Notes under the pieces: generated by a model
Databases searched by the model: none
What the model saw: the letters and a program-made list of their open reading frames with translations, nothing else
What the model was told of the DNA's origin: nothing
Origin: Mollicutes bacterium
GTDB taxonomy: Bacteria > Bacillota_I > Bacilli_A > RF39 > UBA660
Direction: 5' to 3'
NCBI GenBank assembly: GCA_012510695.1
Contig: JAAZHN010000155.1
Span: 1 to 7,643, forward strand
Length of the DNA stretch: 7,643 nt
Translations under genes and position numbers: made by a program
Shown here: one piece after another, positions 5,655 to 7,643 of the stretch
How positions within the stretch are numbered: position 1 is the stretch's first letter
Layout: each line of letters opens with the position of its first letter

Positions 5655-5927
5655 CTAGTTGGCTTTTAAATAACCATCTAATTCACTAATTAATATCTTA
5701 TTACCAAAATTTTTAATATAAAGTTCATTAGAATAATTAAAAGCAAGAAATGTAGTATTATTGATTATAATCTTATGAGGTTCTATATAAGATAAATTAG
5801 ATTTATCAACTTTACGAATACTACCATTTATAAATGTAGCAGTAGTATGATTAAATTCACAAATAAATTCTAATTTTCTTTTTAAAGCTTCATCAATACT
5901 AATTTCTTGCTTAATAATATTAATCAT
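5655..5927 (-). CDS. Hypothetical protein, 90 residues
   Basis: I do not recognise this protein. From ATG 5927 it reads MINIIKQEISIDEALKRKLE at the start, with a short helical segment (about 10-25). After that comes a beta-rich-looking half with FINGSIRKVD, IIINNTTFLAFNYSNELYI and LISELDGYLKAN at the end. It has no signal peptide or membrane segment. GGATGGTG precedes the ATG by 5 nt. An in-frame ATG at 5966 would add a basic 13-residue leader but has GGAAG only 2 nt away. Longer open frame upstream runs through tRNA-Gly and is not coding. The stop lies 20 bp from the recombinase promoter region, so the element end must be very close to this gene. It may be chromosomal or the element's outermost gene. 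Confidence 0.6.
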   Translation of the reverse strand: MINIIKQEISIDEALKRKLEFICEFNHTTATFINGSIRKVDKSNLSYIEPHKIIINNTTFLAFNYSNELYIKNFGNKILISELDGYLKAN

Positions 5928-5935
5928 TTTTTCAC

Positions 5936-5954
5936 CATCCTTTCTTTTAGGATG
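5936..5954 (-). promoter_or_regulatory. Hairpin covering the ribosome binding site of the 90-residue gene
   Basis: CATCCT (5954-5949, minus) and AGGATG (5941-5936) are perfect 6-bp complements around AAAAGAA. The second arm contains the AGGA of the ribosome binding site, which would be hidden when the stem forms. The leader between the tRNA terminator and this hairpin (5955-5999) is GC-richer than its surroundings and has no other recognised element. A regulatory RNA leader is possible. Confidence 0.4.
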
Positions 5955-5999
5955 ATTTCTTCGCATGACTTCCAAGCTAAGACGGTGGTTTTGACACAC

Positions 6000-6024
6000 A
6001 AAAAAATCAATCTTTCGATTGATT
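6000..6024 (-). terminator. Rho-independent terminator of tRNA-Gly
   Basis: AATCAATC (6024-6017... 5' arm) and GATTGATT (3' arm) pair perfectly over 8 bp (plus-strand positions 6017-6024 and 6005-6012) with a GAAA tetraloop. A run of seven T on the minus strand follows (6006-6000). It sits 44 bp downstream of the tRNA CCA. Confidence 0.85.
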
Positions 6025-6067
6025 CTATATATCAAGTTCAAACTAAAAGTTCGAACAGAAACGTCAA

Positions 6068-6141
<74 letters not shown>

Positions 6142-6151
6142 AGACAAATGA

Positions 6152-6180
6152 ATTATAACATAAGCGGTTTTTATTTTCAA
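6152..6180 (-). promoter_or_regulatory. Promoter of tRNA-Gly
   Basis: On the minus strand TTGAAA (6180-6175), a 17-bp spacer ending in TGT, and TATAAT (6157-6152) form a near-consensus extended -10 promoter. Transcription would start about 4-5 bp before the mature tRNA 5' end at 6141. Confidence 0.85.
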
Positions 6181-6268
6181 ATAAAAAAAAATAGGTTTAA
6201 TATTGGTGCTTTCCTTTTTATATTATTTGACTTTACACAATCTAATTTACAACATCAAATTATGTTTG

Positions 6269-6277
6269 TGTTATATT
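6269..6277 (+). promoter_or_regulatory. Possible extended -10 promoter of the right-edge gene
   Basis: TGTTATATT fits an extended -10 (TG-n-TATATT), 40 bp before the ATG at 6317. No good -35 is found at 17 bp; TTTACA upstream is about 20 bp away. A second TATAAT (6296-6301) is too close to the ribosome binding site to be useful. Confidence 0.4.
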
Positions 6278-6316
6278 ATTAAATATGGTAGATTTTATAA
6301 TAGGAGGACGATAAAT

Positions 6317-7643
6317 ATGAACAATGATTTAAACAATCAAATACCAAATGATCCAACTTCATTTAGTGCCGAACCTAATCCTCAAATAGAAGTCCAAGCA
6401 CAAAATGATTTTAACGCTTCGATGCCTGAATCTTTTAAACCAAAAAAGAACTTTAAAGGGCTTATTATCGGTTTAATAGTTTTAGTTGTCTTAGTAGTTG
6501 GTGGAATATTTGGATCAAAACTTTTACTTAAAGGTAAAGTAGAAAGTGCTAAAGAGATTTTTGAACAAAGTATTAATAAACAAGTACTAACGATGAATAA
6601 AGCATTTAGTGAACTTAAGACATTAGATTTATTTAATGAAAGTATTAAAAATGAAATATCTATATTTTTTGATTTAAAATATTCAACAAATATGGAGATG
6701 CTCAAAGACTTTGCTGGTTATAATATCAAAGGAGAGTTAGGATATAGTAATCCTAAAAAAATGCTTGCTTTTAATGGTTTAATTACCGATAAAATTGGCA
6801 ATAAATTCGATTTTAATATTCGTGGTAAAGACAATACCCTATATTTTAAATTAAATAATATTTTTGATAAGGTTATTAAAATTAGTGAAGTATTTCAAAT
6901 CGATTATGATGAAGTAATTGATAATACAAAACAAAAAATGGAGTTTTCTAATCTTGATTTGGAATATTTACTTAAATCTATTTCTAAATCAATTGTTGAA
7001 TCTATGGATGAAAGTAAATTAGAAAAAGAAAAGGTTGAAAAAACAATTGGCAATGAATCCTTAAATTTGACAAGAGTTAGTTACAAAGTAGATAATGAAA
7101 CTTTAAAAAAGATGTCTGAAAAAATAACTTCTGATTTGATGAACGATGATAAAGCGTTAGATATACTAGCTAAAACATCTGGTGCGACCAAAGAAGACGT
7201 TAAAAAAGGGCTAAAGGAGATGTACGATGATTATAGTACTGCTGAATTACCTGAAACCCAAACAATAATTATTGATACGTATATAAGTAATGATTATGAA
7301 TTAGTCGCGATCGATTTTAGTACTGAAACAAGAGAAAAATATTTGTCATATACTTCGTTAAATGATGTTTATAAAATTACCCTTAATGACTCTGAATTTC
7401 CAGTTGATATTGAGTATAATGCAAAAGAATCAAAAACATCACTTAATATAACTTTAAGTGTTTTCGATCAACCATTAGAAATTCAATTAGCAATGTCAGA
7501 TAAATCTAAAGAAACTGAATTAGAACAAGAATATAACATTAAAATTAAATTTGACAGTGAATATATTGATTTAGTTGCTAAGTTAAAGATGAATGGTCAA
7601 TATAATTTTGCAGACCTTGATTATCAAAATGCTGTTTTTGAAA
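6317..7643 (+). CDS. Membrane-anchored protein of unknown function, 3' end outside the window
   Basis: At least 442 residues are open to the right edge, in the plus frame from ATG 6317, which lies 9 nt after AGGAGG (6302-6307). Residues 1-46 are Asn/Pro/Gln-rich and probably cytoplasmic. Residues 48-66 (LIIGLIVLVVLVVGGIFG) are one membrane segment preceded by KPKKNFK, giving an N-in topology with the large remainder outside. The exterior part repeats beta-type stretches such as IKGELGYSNPKKMLAFNGLI and FNIRGKDNTLYFKLNN, and contains a helical middle. This is a pattern of uncharacterised DUF-type surface proteins of low-GC Gram-positives, perhaps binding or lipid-carrier-like; no function can be assigned. 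It is divergent from tRNA-Gly and outside the mobile element. Confidence 0.9.
   Translation, partial: MNNDLNNQIPNDPTSFSAEPNPQIEVQAQNDFNASMPESFKPKKNFKGLIIGLIVLVVLVVGGIFGSKLLLKGKVESAKEIFEQSINKQVLTMNKAFSELKTLDLFNESIKNEISIFFDLKYSTNMEMLKDFAGYNIKGELGYSNPKKMLAFNGLITDKIGNKFDFNIRGKDNTLYFKLNNIFDKVIKISEVFQIDYDEVIDNTKQKMEFSNLDLEYLLKSISKSIVESMDESKLEKEKVEKTIGNESLNLTRVSYKVDNETLKKMSEKITSDLMNDDKALDILAKTSGATKEDVKKGLKEMYDDYSTAELPETQTIIIDTYISNDYELVAIDFSTETREKYLSYTSLNDVYKITLNDSEFPVDIEYNAKESKTSLNITLSVFDQPLEIQLAMSDKSKETELEQEYNIKIKFDSEYIDLVAKLKMNGQYNFADLDYQNAVFE

Noticed and set aside
1303..5656. ATTTACTA shared near 1303 and 5650 as a target duplication.
   Set aside because: It is short, AT-only apart from one C, and not flanked by other similarity.
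6382..6705. Minus-strand ORF of 107 codons.
   Set aside because: It is a shadow of the long plus-strand gene at 6317, which has a strong ribosome binding site and a coherent membrane protein.

Overview
The window is very AT-rich DNA from a low-GC Gram-positive bacterium (Bacillota or a Mollicutes-like gut Bacilli lineage is the best guess). The reasons are strong Shine-Dalgarno sites of the AGGAGG type, only TAA and TAG stops among the genes seen, Trp encoded as TGG (so the standard code, not code 4), and a tRNA gene with an encoded CCA. Species cannot be named from the sequence.

Layout from left to right: (1) 19-1227, plus strand: an unrecognised 402-residue membrane-anchored exported protein, followed by a hairpin/T-tract terminator. 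(2) 1228-1622: a gene-poor stretch with one possible 44-residue ORF and three palindromes. Two of the palindromes are diverged copies of one another with compensatory stem changes. (3) About 1600-5650, minus strand: the core of an integrative mobilizable element (IME) of Tn4451/Tn4453 type. In transcription order it carries a leader-peptide/attenuator region, a large serine recombinase (tnpX-like), a tnpV-like gene overlapping its 3' end, an inverted-repeat-rich oriT candidate, and a MobV (Pre/Mob, TnpZ-like) relaxase. (4) 5655-5927, minus strand: an unrecognised 90-residue protein with a hairpin over its ribosome binding site. (5) 6068-6141, minus strand: tRNA-Gly(TCC) with a clear promoter and terminator. 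(6) 6317 to the right edge, plus strand: the start of a long membrane-anchored protein of unknown function, cut by the window end.

How it works together: in Tn4451-type elements TnpX excises and integrates the element, and TnpZ nicks oriT so that the circle can be mobilised by a helper conjugation system. The same gene set and order are present here, but the copy looks decayed. The recombinase is split by a -1 frame change at a run of eight A, the tnpV gene has an in-frame TAA at codon 51, and the relaxase lacks an ATG/GTG/TTG at good spacing from its ribosome binding site. The frame change could also be a sequencing error or a recoding event, and the sequence alone does not decide this.

The least ordinary signal is just upstream of the recombinase. 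A 17-codon ORF lies across both arms of a 16-bp hairpin and ends inside the T-tract, four bases before the recombinase ribosome binding site. This is the architecture of translation-coupled transcription attenuation.
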